Positions 7,342 through 12,822 of a stretch of DNA of 19,076 bases are shown piece after piece (position 1 is the first letter of the stretch; each line of letters opens with the position of its first letter). The stretch spans positions 1 through 19,076 of the forward strand of contig CAYGPG010000031.1 of assembly GCA_964351905.1 (NCBI GenBank), in the 5' to 3' direction. The translations under genes and the position numbers were made by a program. The notes beneath the pieces were generated by a model. That model had not been told where the DNA came from. It was given only the letters and a program-made list of their open reading frames with translations, and did not search any database. The DNA comes from GCA-2708415 sp964351905. Its GTDB lineage: Bacteria; Pseudomonadota; Alphaproteobacteria; Micavibrionales; Micavibrionaceae.

Positions 7342-8490
7342 TTAATTTCTGGTTTCATCATTGGATGATGATGACGCGGATGGTTTTAATTCGTTCAATG
7401 GCAAATAAGGCACTACGCCTGATCCGTTACCATTGCTATCCAAAATGATCTTTTGTGCATTGCCCAAAACATCTTCCATGGTCTCAAGATAAATACGTTT
7501 TTTTGTTACGTCTTGACCGCTTAAATAGGCGCTATAGACGGAATTAAATCTTTCTGCGTCCCCTGTTGATTGGGCAACTTTGGATTCTTTGTATCCTTCA
7601 GCTTGTTGAATAAGCTCAATCGCACTACCGCGCGCTTTGGGTAGAATATCTTCACGATAGGCACGGGCACGGTTTTGAAAATCTTCTGCGTCCTGCTTAG
7701 CAGATTGCACATCTTGGAAAGCCTGCTGCACATCAGGATGAACTTCGGCGCGTTGAATAAGTACTTGGTTGATGTTCACACCAGAATTATATTCATCCAA
7801 ATTCTTTTGGATGATTTCTTTTGTGGATTGCGCGACGGAGGCACGCTCTGTTGTGATAATTGGGAACATATTGGTTTGGCCAATTTCTTCGCGAATCGCA
7901 CTTTCGGCGACTTTCTTAATTGTGCTTTCTTGGTCTTTAATATTAAAGAGATAATCTTCGGCTGATTTGATATTCCATTGAATAACAAGGTCAATATCCA
8001 CAATATTGCGATCAGAAGTCAGCATTAGGCTTTCTTCGGGGATATCACGAATTTGGGTGGAGCCACGACCCAAAGGATCGGCAAAACCAATATTCATGGT
8101 TCGAATTTCATTCACGGTCACTTTTGACAAGCTTTCAATTGGCCAAGGAAATTTGAAAGCTAAACCTTCTTGCGTGATGGTACGGTCAAAAGCCCCAAAA
8201 CGCTGGATAACGGCATGTTGACCAGGCTTTATAATAAAGGCACTTAAATAAATGAGGATAACCGCCAATGCACCTAATATGAGGAGGCCAAACGCGCCGC
8301 CATTCATGTTGCCTGGGATCATACCGCCAAAATCATCTTTGGCTTTACGCAGCATGGCATCTAAATCAGGCACGTCATTATTATTACCACCGAAATTGCT
8401 AGGTTTACGGGGGGGCGGGGTGGAGCGTCCTTTGGAACCATTAGCGCCCCATGGATTTTTACCTTTACCGCCTTTTTTATCATCTGCCAT
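7342..8490 (-). CDS. hflK: HflK, SPFH-family partner of HflC and FtsH
   Basis: This is the first gene of the minus-strand cluster. The N-terminal 60 residues are Gly/Pro/Asn-rich and cytoplasmic (KGKNPWG is the typical HflK_N start). One transmembrane helix spans about 65-86. KPGQHAVIQRFGAFDRTITQEGLAFKFPWPIE then begins the SPFH/band-7 domain. The C-terminal half contains the coiled-coil segment with VQQAFQDVQSAKQDAEDF and ARAYREDILPKARG, conserved in HflK. The low-complexity tail is rich in Ser/Asn. The length of 382 is normal. AGGG lies upstream of the ATG. The 105 bases between this start and the mrp start at 8596 must hold promoters for both divergent genes. Confidence 0.95.
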   Translation of the reverse strand: MADDKKGGKGKNPWGANGSKGRSTPPPRKPSNFGGNNNDVPDLDAMLRKAKDDFGGMIPGNMNGGAFGLLILGALAVILIYLSAFIIKPGQHAVIQRFGAFDRTITQEGLAFKFPWPIESLSKVTVNEIRTMNIGFADPLGRGSTQIRDIPEESLMLTSDRNIVDIDLVIQWNIKSAEDYLFNIKDQESTIKKVAESAIREEIGQTNMFPIITTERASVAQSTKEIIQKNLDEYNSGVNINQVLIQRAEVHPDVQQAFQDVQSAKQDAEDFQNRARAYREDILPKARGSAIELIQQAEGYKESKVAQSTGDAERFNSVYSAYLSGQDVTKKRIYLETMEDVLGNAQKIILDSNGNGSGVVPYLPLNELKPSASSSSNDETRN

Positions 8491-8511
8491 TTTTAAAGCC
8501 CTTTTGATTAC

Positions 8512-8541
8512 TTGATTTCATCTGTTTCGAATGTCTATATA
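8512..8541 (+). promoter_or_regulatory. Candidate promoter for mrp
   Basis: TTGATT (8512-8517) and TATATA (8536-8541) are 18 bases apart, close to the sigma-70 consensus, and would start transcription near 8549, about 47 bases before the mrp start. The region also has to hold the hflK promoter on the other strand; there TATATA reads the same, but I see only a weak -35. Confidence 0.4.
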
Positions 8542-8595
8542 ACCTCGTTACAATATCGAATTTAACATGCAGTGCAAGGGGCGAAAGCCAATTCT

Positions 8596-9603
8596 ATGAA
8601 TAAAGACAGCATCTATAAATCGCTTAAAGATTTTCTACCCGAAGACCAAATCCATGGCCTGTCCATTGAGGGTGGTCATGTGATGTTTTCAATCGAAGTC
8701 GATCCTGCGTTGGGGACGCAAATGGAAGATTTACGCCAACGCGCCGAAAAGGTGGTTTTAGGCTTGGAGGGCGTTGAAAAGGCGAGTGTTATTCTAACGG
8801 CCAAAAAGGCCGCGCCACCTCCGCCAAATGATCCGCATGGGATGAGTAAGAACCCGAAATTACAGCTCCCCATTAAGCATATCATTGCGGTGGCAAGCGG
8901 GAAGGGCGGGGTCGGTAAATCAACCGTGGCGGTCAATGTTGCTGCCGCCATGGCCAAGATGGGCAAAAGTGTTGGCTTGCTCGATGCGGATATTTACGGG
9001 CCGAGTGTGCCGAAATTGACAGGTTTGCCCTACGTAAAACCTGAAATGAATGAGGAGAAGAAGCTTATTCCTTTTGAGGTACATGGCTTAAAAGTCATGT
9101 CGATGGGCTTTATGGTGGATCCTGATACGCCGATGATCTGGCGTGGCCCGATGGTGCAATCGGCAATATACCAAATGCTGCGTGATGTAGCGTGGGGAAG
9201 TGAAAAAGAGCCGTTAGACGTTTTGATCATTGATATGCCTCCGGGCACAGGGGATGCTCAACTCACCATCGCGCAGAAATTGGATATTGATGGCGCGGTG
9301 ATTGTATCGACCCCTCAAGACTTGTCCTTGATTGATGCCGTAAAGGCGATTGAGATGTTCCGAAAAACGGGGGTCAAAGTGCTCGGCTTGGTGGAGAATA
9401 TGAGCACGCATATTTGCGAAAATTGCGGCCATGAAGAGCATATTTTTGGCAATAACTTACAAGAAGAATGCAAAAAACGTGACGTAGCGTATTTATCATC
9501 AATCCCTTTGCAGAAATCAATCATGGAAAATTCTGACGCTGGAATTTTGAGTGGTTTAGATGCCTATAATGACATCGCAAAATCAATTTTCGATACGCTC
9601 TAG
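8596..9603 (+). CDS. apbC: Mrp/ApbC-type Fe-S cluster carrier ATPase
   Basis: Members of this P-loop ATPase family carry and transfer Fe-S clusters to apoproteins. I chose the ATG at 8596 (335 residues) because the MNKDSIYKSLKDFLP start aligns with the usual beginning of the N-terminal DUF59/FeS-assembly domain. An in-frame ATG at 8572 would add MQGAKANS. Neither has a good ribosome site, so the start is uncertain. DUF59 covers about 1-70, followed by a Pro-rich linker (KKAAPPPPNDP). The deviant Walker A GKGGVGKST is at 102-110, LDADIYGPSVP at 129-139 and DMPPGTGD at 213-220. The CxxC pair Cys274/Cys277 in HICENCG binds the bridging cluster between two subunits. The gene is divergent from hflK and is followed by a palindromic repeat. 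Confidence 0.92.
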   Translation: MNKDSIYKSLKDFLPEDQIHGLSIEGGHVMFSIEVDPALGTQMEDLRQRAEKVVLGLEGVEKASVILTAKKAAPPPPNDPHGMSKNPKLQLPIKHIIAVASGKGGVGKSTVAVNVAAAMAKMGKSVGLLDADIYGPSVPKLTGLPYVKPEMNEEKKLIPFEVHGLKVMSMGFMVDPDTPMIWRGPMVQSAIYQMLRDVAWGSEKEPLDVLIIDMPPGTGDAQLTIAQKLDIDGAVIVSTPQDLSLIDAVKAIEMFRKTGVKVLGLVENMSTHICENCGHEEHIFGNNLQEECKKRDVAYLSSIPLQKSIMENSDAGILSGLDAYNDIAKSIFDTL

Positions 9604-9629
9604 TTTGATAAATTTGCCATCATAAAGCT

Positions 9630-9720
9630 GTCATCCTGAGTGGCGTGAGCGGTAGCGAATGAAATCGAAGGATATTGCCGGTGTCTTAATTTAAGATCCC
9701 TCGGCTACGCTCGGGATGAC
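9630..9720. repeat. Intergenic palindromic repeat (GTCATCCTGAG type)
   Basis: The ends GTCATCCTGAG (9630-9640) and CTCGGGATGAC (9710-9720) form an 11-bp inverted repeat with one wobble pair. The interior has GAGCGGTAGCGAATGAAATC and GATCCCTCGGCTACG. It fills the gap between the convergent ends of mrp and folA and touches the folA stop codon. Such repeats with GTCATCC ends are common in intergenic DNA of many alphaproteobacteria. Here it may also serve as a terminator-like fold for both genes. Confidence 0.75.
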
Positions 9721-9721
9721 A

Positions 9722-10243
9722 TTATCGTTTTTCTAAAATTATAAAACTATAGCCGTCATGGTCTTCGCACATCACTTCTTTCCAACTGTCATCTAACTCA
9801 GGGAAGAAGGCATCGCCTTCGGGAGATTGGTGAACTTTTGTGAGGTAAATTCTGTTCGCTAAGGGAATACTCATTTTGTATATCTGCGCTCCGCCGATGG
9901 TCATAACCTCATCATCTGCTTCTAATTTTGCAACCTTAATAGCGTCCTCTAAGGAGGCGGCATAAACCACTCCCCCCCTATTCGCTTCGCTCACTTCCCC
10001 CCCGCTTGCGGGGGGGATAGAGGGGGGGATGGTTCTTGTAATAACAATAGAGGTGCGACCAGGCAATGGCTTACCCAATTGATCCAAAATACTATCATAA
10101 GTTTTGCGACCCATAATACAGGGCTTACCCATCGTAATGTCTTTAAAATGCTTAAAATCCGCAGGAATGTACCACGGCATTTTGTTGTCTTTGCCGATAA
10201 CATTATTTTCCGCTGCTGCAACAATGAGAGAGATTTTAGTCAT
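9722..10243 (-). CDS. folA: Dihydrofolate reductase with in-frame repeat insertion
   Basis: This enzyme reduces dihydrofolate to tetrahydrofolate with NADPH. It pairs with thyA two genes upstream, which generates dihydrofolate. The N-terminus SLIVAAAENNVIGKDNKMPWYIPADFKHFK has the conserved Met20-type loop and the catalytic Asp29. IMGRKTYDSI, PLPGRTSIVITR and MTIGGAQIY are the cofactor and core motifs, and the end is SFIILEKR. The length of 173 is above the usual 155-165. The excess lies at residues 72-91, just after the strand ending in ITRT. These residues are translated from a G/C-homopolymer palindrome and look like nothing in the family. The insertion falls on a surface loop after the NADPH 2'-phosphate-binding strand, so the enzyme may still be active. 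The start overlaps the previous gene as ATGA. Confidence 0.93.
   Translation of the reverse strand: MTKISLIVAAAENNVIGKDNKMPWYIPADFKHFKDITMGKPCIMGRKTYDSILDQLGKPLPGRTSIVITRTIPPSIPPASGGEVSEANRGGVVYAASLEDAIKVAKLEADDEVMTIGGAQIYKMSIPLANRIYLTKVHQSPEGDAFFPELDDSWKEVMCEDHDGYSFIILEKR
9971..10029. repeat. Palindromic element inside folA
   Basis: This is a 59-base element with two nested stems. The inner stem is seven C, G, the loop CTTG, C and seven G (9997-10016). The outer stem pairs the C-run plus TAT at 9972-9981 with ATAGAGGGGGGG at 10017-10028, with one bulged A. Between them lies TTCGCTTCGCTCACTT. It is read in frame by folA (codons 72-91, exactly 20), so it adds residues without breaking the gene. 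This resembles the in-frame palindromic elements described in Rickettsia, though I cannot say it is the same family. Confidence 0.85.
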
Positions 10244-10521
10244 TTGGTTATGCCTAATAGATAGTTAATGCCTTGCCAATTTGGGTTTATCCAGAGAGAT
10301 AGAGCTATTGCAACAGATAAGGCTGTTAATAATCCTATAATCCAGTTTAAAGCATATATCCTCTTGCTTAGTTTTTCATTTGCTTTCGTAGCTTTATCAA
10401 AAGCCTTTAACTGACGAATTTTTAGTTCAGTATCAACTATGCCATTTGAATACCCCATTCCTAAAATTCTCATTTTCATGAGTTCTTCAAGGGATTTATC
10501 TTTCGTCTTTTCTCTACTCAT
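10240..10521 (-). CDS. Small single-pass membrane protein, unknown
   Basis: The 93 residues have a charged, helical N-terminal half (about 1-54, for example TELKIRQLKAFDKATKANEK) and one clear transmembrane segment at about 57-78 (NWIIGLLTALSVAIALSLWI). I recognise no family. The gene is real by context: its ATG directly follows the thyA stop (TAAATG) and its own stop overlaps the folA start (ATGA), so the three genes form a translationally coupled unit. Why a membrane protein would lie between two enzymes of thymidylate synthesis is not clear; it may be a chance insertion that kept the operon. Confidence 0.75.
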   Translation of the reverse strand: MSREKTKDKSLEELMKMRILGMGYSNGIVDTELKIRQLKAFDKATKANEKLSKRIYALNWIIGLLTALSVAIALSLWINPNWQGINYLLGITK

Positions 10522-11316
10522 TTATACCGCAATCGGGGCTTTGATGTTGGGGTCGGCTTCGTAATTGACCAGTTCAAAATCATCGAAGGTGAAGCCGAAG
10601 ATGTCTTTGACATTAGGGTTCATGTTCATTGTGGGGAGTGATTTTGGCGTACGTTGAAGTTGCTCGTTCGCTTGGTCAATGTGGTTTGAATAGATGTGCG
10701 CATCACCGAAGGTATGGACAAAATCACCTGGTTCTAGGTCGCAAACTTGAGCCATCATCATGGTGAGGAGCGAGTAGGAGGCAATGTTAAACGGCACGCC
10801 GAGAAAAATATCGGCAGAGCGTTGATAGAGCTGACAAGAAAGCTTGCCGTCTGCAACATAGAATTGAAACAACGTGTGACAAGGCGGCAACGCCATTTTG
10901 TTTACTTCGCTGACATTCCATGCCGAGACAATGTGACGGCGGGAATCGGGGTTATTTTTGATTTGATCCACCAAATGCGTGATTTGATCAATGGTGTTGC
11001 CATCGGGCGTGGGCCAGCTGCGCCATTGATGGCCGTAAACGGGGCCTAAATTGCCGTCTTCATCTGCCCATTCATTCCAAATACGCACGCCGTTATCGTT
11101 AAGATATTTGATGTTGGTGTCGCCATTGAGAAACCAGATCAGCTCGTGGATGATAGATTTCAGATGCAATTTCTTGGTTGTCAGCATGGGAAAGCCTTTG
11201 GACAGGTCAAAACGCATTTGACGCCCAAAAACGCTTAAGGTTCCCGTGCCTGTACGGTCGCCTTTTTGCGCGCCGTTCTCCAAAACATCGCGCATAAAAT
11301 CTAAATATTGCTGCAT
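10522..11316 (-). CDS. thyA: Thymidylate synthase (ThyA type)
   Basis: This enzyme methylates dUMP to dTMP using methylene-tetrahydrofolate, leaving dihydrofolate for FolA. The 264 residues equal the length of the E. coli enzyme. The catalytic Cys146 in MALPPCHTLFQFY falls at the E. coli number. Other family blocks are GDRTGTGTLSVFGRQMRFDL (20-39), GPVYGHQWRSW (91-101), CQLYQRSADIFLGVPFNIASY, and the C-terminal KAPIAV that closes over the active site. The start has AGGAG about 7 bases upstream (TAGGAGTGTTAGATG). It is the first gene of the thyA-small membrane protein-folA unit. A weak -35/-10 pair (TTCGAC, 17 bases, TATGCT) lies on the minus strand about 40 bases upstream. Confidence 0.97.
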   Translation of the reverse strand: MQQYLDFMRDVLENGAQKGDRTGTGTLSVFGRQMRFDLSKGFPMLTTKKLHLKSIIHELIWFLNGDTNIKYLNDNGVRIWNEWADEDGNLGPVYGHQWRSWPTPDGNTIDQITHLVDQIKNNPDSRRHIVSAWNVSEVNKMALPPCHTLFQFYVADGKLSCQLYQRSADIFLGVPFNIASYSLLTMMMAQVCDLEPGDFVHTFGDAHIYSNHIDQANEQLQRTPKSLPTMNMNPNVKDIFGFTFDDFELVNYEADPNIKAPIAV

Positions 11317-11525
11317 CTAACACTCCTATCATTCAATTGTGAGAGTAGCATAGGCGATTCTGTGAAGGAGTCGAAGGGGAAAGGTGCAGTTCTTCCACGG
11401 GTAAGGCGTGAAAATTTAAGGCGTTGTATTTATTGGATGATTTATAATCCTTCAGTCCGTTCGTTGCGTCGCGGGTTTGGAAGATTGGTTTGTGGGCCAA
11501 AGAGGGCGCTTTAAGGAACAAAAAT

Positions 11526-11562
11526 TCTGGATTGCTGCGGCGCAAAGTGCCTCGCAATGACG
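11526..11562. repeat. Half copy of GTCATTGCGAG-type repeat
   Basis: TCTGGATTGCTGCGGCGC followed by GCCTCGCAATGACG matches the right half of the complete element at 17973-18087 (TCTGGATTGCCGCGTCGC ... CTCGCAATGACG). It lacks 12 bases of the spacer, and I find no left half upstream. It is a truncated or solitary half element. Confidence 0.75.
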
Positions 11563-11647
11563 GTGGTGTTTTGGGCGGGGTTATATCAAGATAAATCATT
11601 CCCTAAGGTAGCATACAGGAACGTAAAAATAAAGGATTTTATTCCTA

Positions 11648-11671
11648 TTTCAACTTTTGTTGGAACTTTTT
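11648..11671 (+). terminator. Terminator-like hairpin without an upstream gene
   Basis: TTTCAAC, loop TTTT, GTTGGAA, then C and five T form an intrinsic terminator on the plus strand. No plus-strand gene precedes it, since thyA and the 110-aa gene both run the other way. It could end a small RNA or be chance in AT-rich DNA. Confidence 0.35.
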
Positions 11672-11719
11672 ATTAAGAGTTTAGTGTGGGAAAGCTTAAT
11701 TGACCATTTAATTAGCTTA

Positions 11720-12052
11720 CTAAAAATTTAAGTTCATTCCAAAGAGGCTTTGGAATACAAATTTAGTAGATTCTGGGATAGTTGCAGATATGTAATCCGA
11801 TGCTAGTTGGATAGCACCTCCTTGAACTAAGCCAGCACCAACGGCTAATGCGAAAGTTCCTACCAATAAATTTTGGGGTTGCATTAACTTTGATAAGGCA
11901 GTTTGTGGACGATTAGGAACAACTAGCATTGGGTCAACATCCTGTTGCCAATAATCTCTCTGCCTATCACGAATTTCCTGCGCATTAGCATTTCTTTTGT
12001 CTAGCGCCTCTGCGGCTGTATTCTCGCCATTAGCTTTATCTAACCAACCCAT
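11720..12052 (-). CDS. Small putative membrane protein, 110 aa
   Basis: I chose the ATG at 12050-12052 because AGAGGAGA stands 8 bases upstream, a strong ribosome site; an in-frame ATG at 12109 would add 19 residues without such a site. The protein starts MGWLDKANGENTAAEALDKR and has a charged helical region up to about residue 38 (RNANAQEIRDRQRDYWQQ). It continues through a Pro-containing linker into a hydrophobic stretch at about 61-85 (NLLVGTFALAVGAGLVQGG) and ends SLFGMNLNF. There is one probable membrane segment and no cleavable signal peptide. I recognise no family. It is divergent from the tmRNA gene, with 129 bases between the two. Confidence 0.6.
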   Translation of the reverse strand: MGWLDKANGENTAAEALDKRNANAQEIRDRQRDYWQQDVDPMLVVPNRPQTALSKLMQPQNLLVGTFALAVGAGLVQGGAIQLASDYISATIPESTKFVFQSLFGMNLNF

Positions 12053-12144
12053 AATGATTTTCTCCTCTAAAATTTCAGTTAATTTATATTGATTATGTAA
12101 ATAGATCAAGGTTTTTCTTTAAATTTCTTTAAAATAATAAAAAA

Positions 12145-12175
12145 TTTACAAAAAGGGAGAAGAATGTTTTATACT
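12145..12175 (+). promoter_or_regulatory. Candidate tmRNA promoter
   Basis: TTTACA (12145-12150) and TATACT (12170-12175) lie in AT-rich DNA directly before the first structured base of the tmRNA acceptor part. The spacer of 19 is slightly long; taking TTACAA as the -35 gives 18. Transcription would begin near 12182. Confidence 0.55.
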
Positions 12176-12181
12176 GAGCTT

Positions 12182-12265
12182 GCAGGGCTTGCCCTGTTAT
12201 GACGCTAAACGTGGTTACGGAATAAGCGATCGTGGACCCGGGGGCAGTACCCGGCAGCTCCACCA
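12182..12265 (+). ncRNA. ssrA: tmRNA acceptor piece
   Basis: This segment ends in GGCAGCTCCACCA, with discriminator A12262 and CCA encoded at 12263-12265. The T-arm is CCGGG, loop GGCAGTA, CCCGG, the non-canonical loop seen in alphaproteobacterial tmRNA rather than TTCRA. A hairpin CAGGG, loop CTTG, CCCTG stands at the 5' end (12183-12196). Confidence 0.85.
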
Positions 12266-12287
12266 GAATTAGTTAATGAGTGAAAGC

Positions 12288-12407
12288 GAATTTAATAATT
12301 CTGAGTGTCTCGCCATAGCCCGAAGGGCGACGGCGGACAAAATGGTAGAAATACCAGCCCGCCTTCGCATAAATGCTTCGGCGCGGCACTCGGAATTTTT
12401 ATAATTC
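12288..12407. repeat. Palindromic element in the tmRNA spacer
   Basis: Inverted ends AATTCTGAGTG (12297-12307) and CACTCGGAATT (12387-12397) pair with one wobble and extend imperfectly to about 20 bases on each side. The inside contains GCCCGAAGGGC, a perfect hairpin TGGTA, GAAA loop, TACCA (12343-12356), and CGCCTTCGC/GCTTCGGCG. The element lies wholly within the segment removed from the two-piece tmRNA. Confidence 0.75.
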
Positions 12408-12437
12408 AGGCCTATGGCCTTCATGACAAATTCCGGC

Positions 12438-12650
12438 GGGGCTGAAACAGGATCGACACGCGTAGTAAAGGTTTCTTGCGGCGTTCGGCTTTCCGCCGTT
12501 ATCGGGAAAATTTTGATAGTTGCAAATGACAACTCTCAGTTCGTAGCCGCTAACGACAATATGTTCGTTGGTGACGAAGCTATCGCTGCCTAATTGGGTA
12601 GTGTAGCAACAGCTACATAATTCCTTTCCCGTTGAACTGGGTTGGGTGGG
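12438..12650 (+). ncRNA. ssrA: tmRNA coding piece with proteolysis tag
   Basis: It begins GGGGCTGAAACAGGATCGAC, the acceptor stem and D-loop equivalent. A GCGG/CCGC stem of the first pseudoknot lies at 12478-12496. The tag starts at the GCA resume codon (12522) and gives ANDNSQFVA, then ANDNMFVGDEAIAA, before TAA at 12593. After the stop there is a hairpin TGTAGC, loop AACA, GCTACA (12602-12617). The tag ends in AIAA, a suitable ClpXP degron. At 23 residues it is about twice the usual length and repeats the ANDN unit. The 3' end is estimated. Confidence 0.85.
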
Positions 12651-12654
12651 GTTT

Positions 12655-12692
12655 GGTTAATTTCCTAGCAACAGAAAATTAACCACTTTTTT
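12655..12692 (+). terminator. tmRNA terminator
   Basis: GGTTAATTT (12655-12663) pairs perfectly over 9 bases with AAATTAACC (12676-12684) and is followed by six T at 12687-12692. It stands right after the coding piece and is the natural end of the tmRNA transcript. Confidence 0.75.
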
Positions 12693-12730
12693 CTTCAGCT
12701 TTTCTTCTGCAAAAATACTTTTCTGCGCTT

Positions 12731-12793
12731 CCGTTACTCACATACGTTTCGTATGCTCCGTTACGGTTCTCGAAAACTTATTTTTTCGACGAG
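12731..12793. repeat. Small palindrome with flanking direct repeats
   Basis: A perfect hairpin CATACG, TTT, CGTATG (12741-12755) is flanked on both sides by CCGTTAC copies (12731-12737 and 12758-12764). TTCTCG and CGAGAA around 12767-12793 form a further loose stem. It lies between the tmRNA terminator and the O-antigen ligase gene. It looks like a dispersed palindromic repeat; a role is not evident. Confidence 0.5.
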
Positions 12794-12822
12794 AAAATCT
12801 TTTGAAAAAAATGGCGAATTGA

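Larger units (their letters stand above)
11317..11719. other. 403-base intergenic region
   Basis: I see no convincing gene here. The region holds the thyA leader and ribosome site at its left end, a half copy of the GTCATTGCGAG-type repeat (11526-11562), and a terminator-like hairpin on the plus strand (11648-11671). An open frame of 88 codons on the minus strand (11333-11599) reads through the repeat and has no coding character that I can see. Confidence 0.6.
12182..12650 (+). ncRNA. ssrA: tmRNA gene, circularly permuted (two-piece)
   Basis: tmRNA rescues stalled ribosomes and tags the unfinished protein for degradation. The order of parts is permuted: the 3' acceptor part with CCA comes first, then a spacer, then the part with the mature 5' end and the tag. 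The two halves of the tRNA-like acceptor stem, GGGGCTG (12438-12444) and CAGCTCC (12255-12261), pair in 7 of 7 positions. They include a G3-U wobble, the alanine identity signal. Processing would remove the 172-base spacer, leaving an acceptor RNA of about 84 and a coding RNA of about 213 bases, matching the sizes known for alphaproteobacterial two-piece tmRNA. The outer ends are approximate. The tag frame runs from GCA at 12522 to TAA at 12593. Confidence 0.93.

Noticed and set aside
11333..11599. 88-codon minus-strand frame upstream of thyA
   Set aside because: It reads through the half repeat and the thyA leader, has no domain, and its residues in the repeat part are simply the translated palindrome.
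12269..12532. 87-codon minus-strand frame
   Set aside because: It lies antisense across the tmRNA spacer and coding piece, including the tag; the RNA gene explains the sequence.
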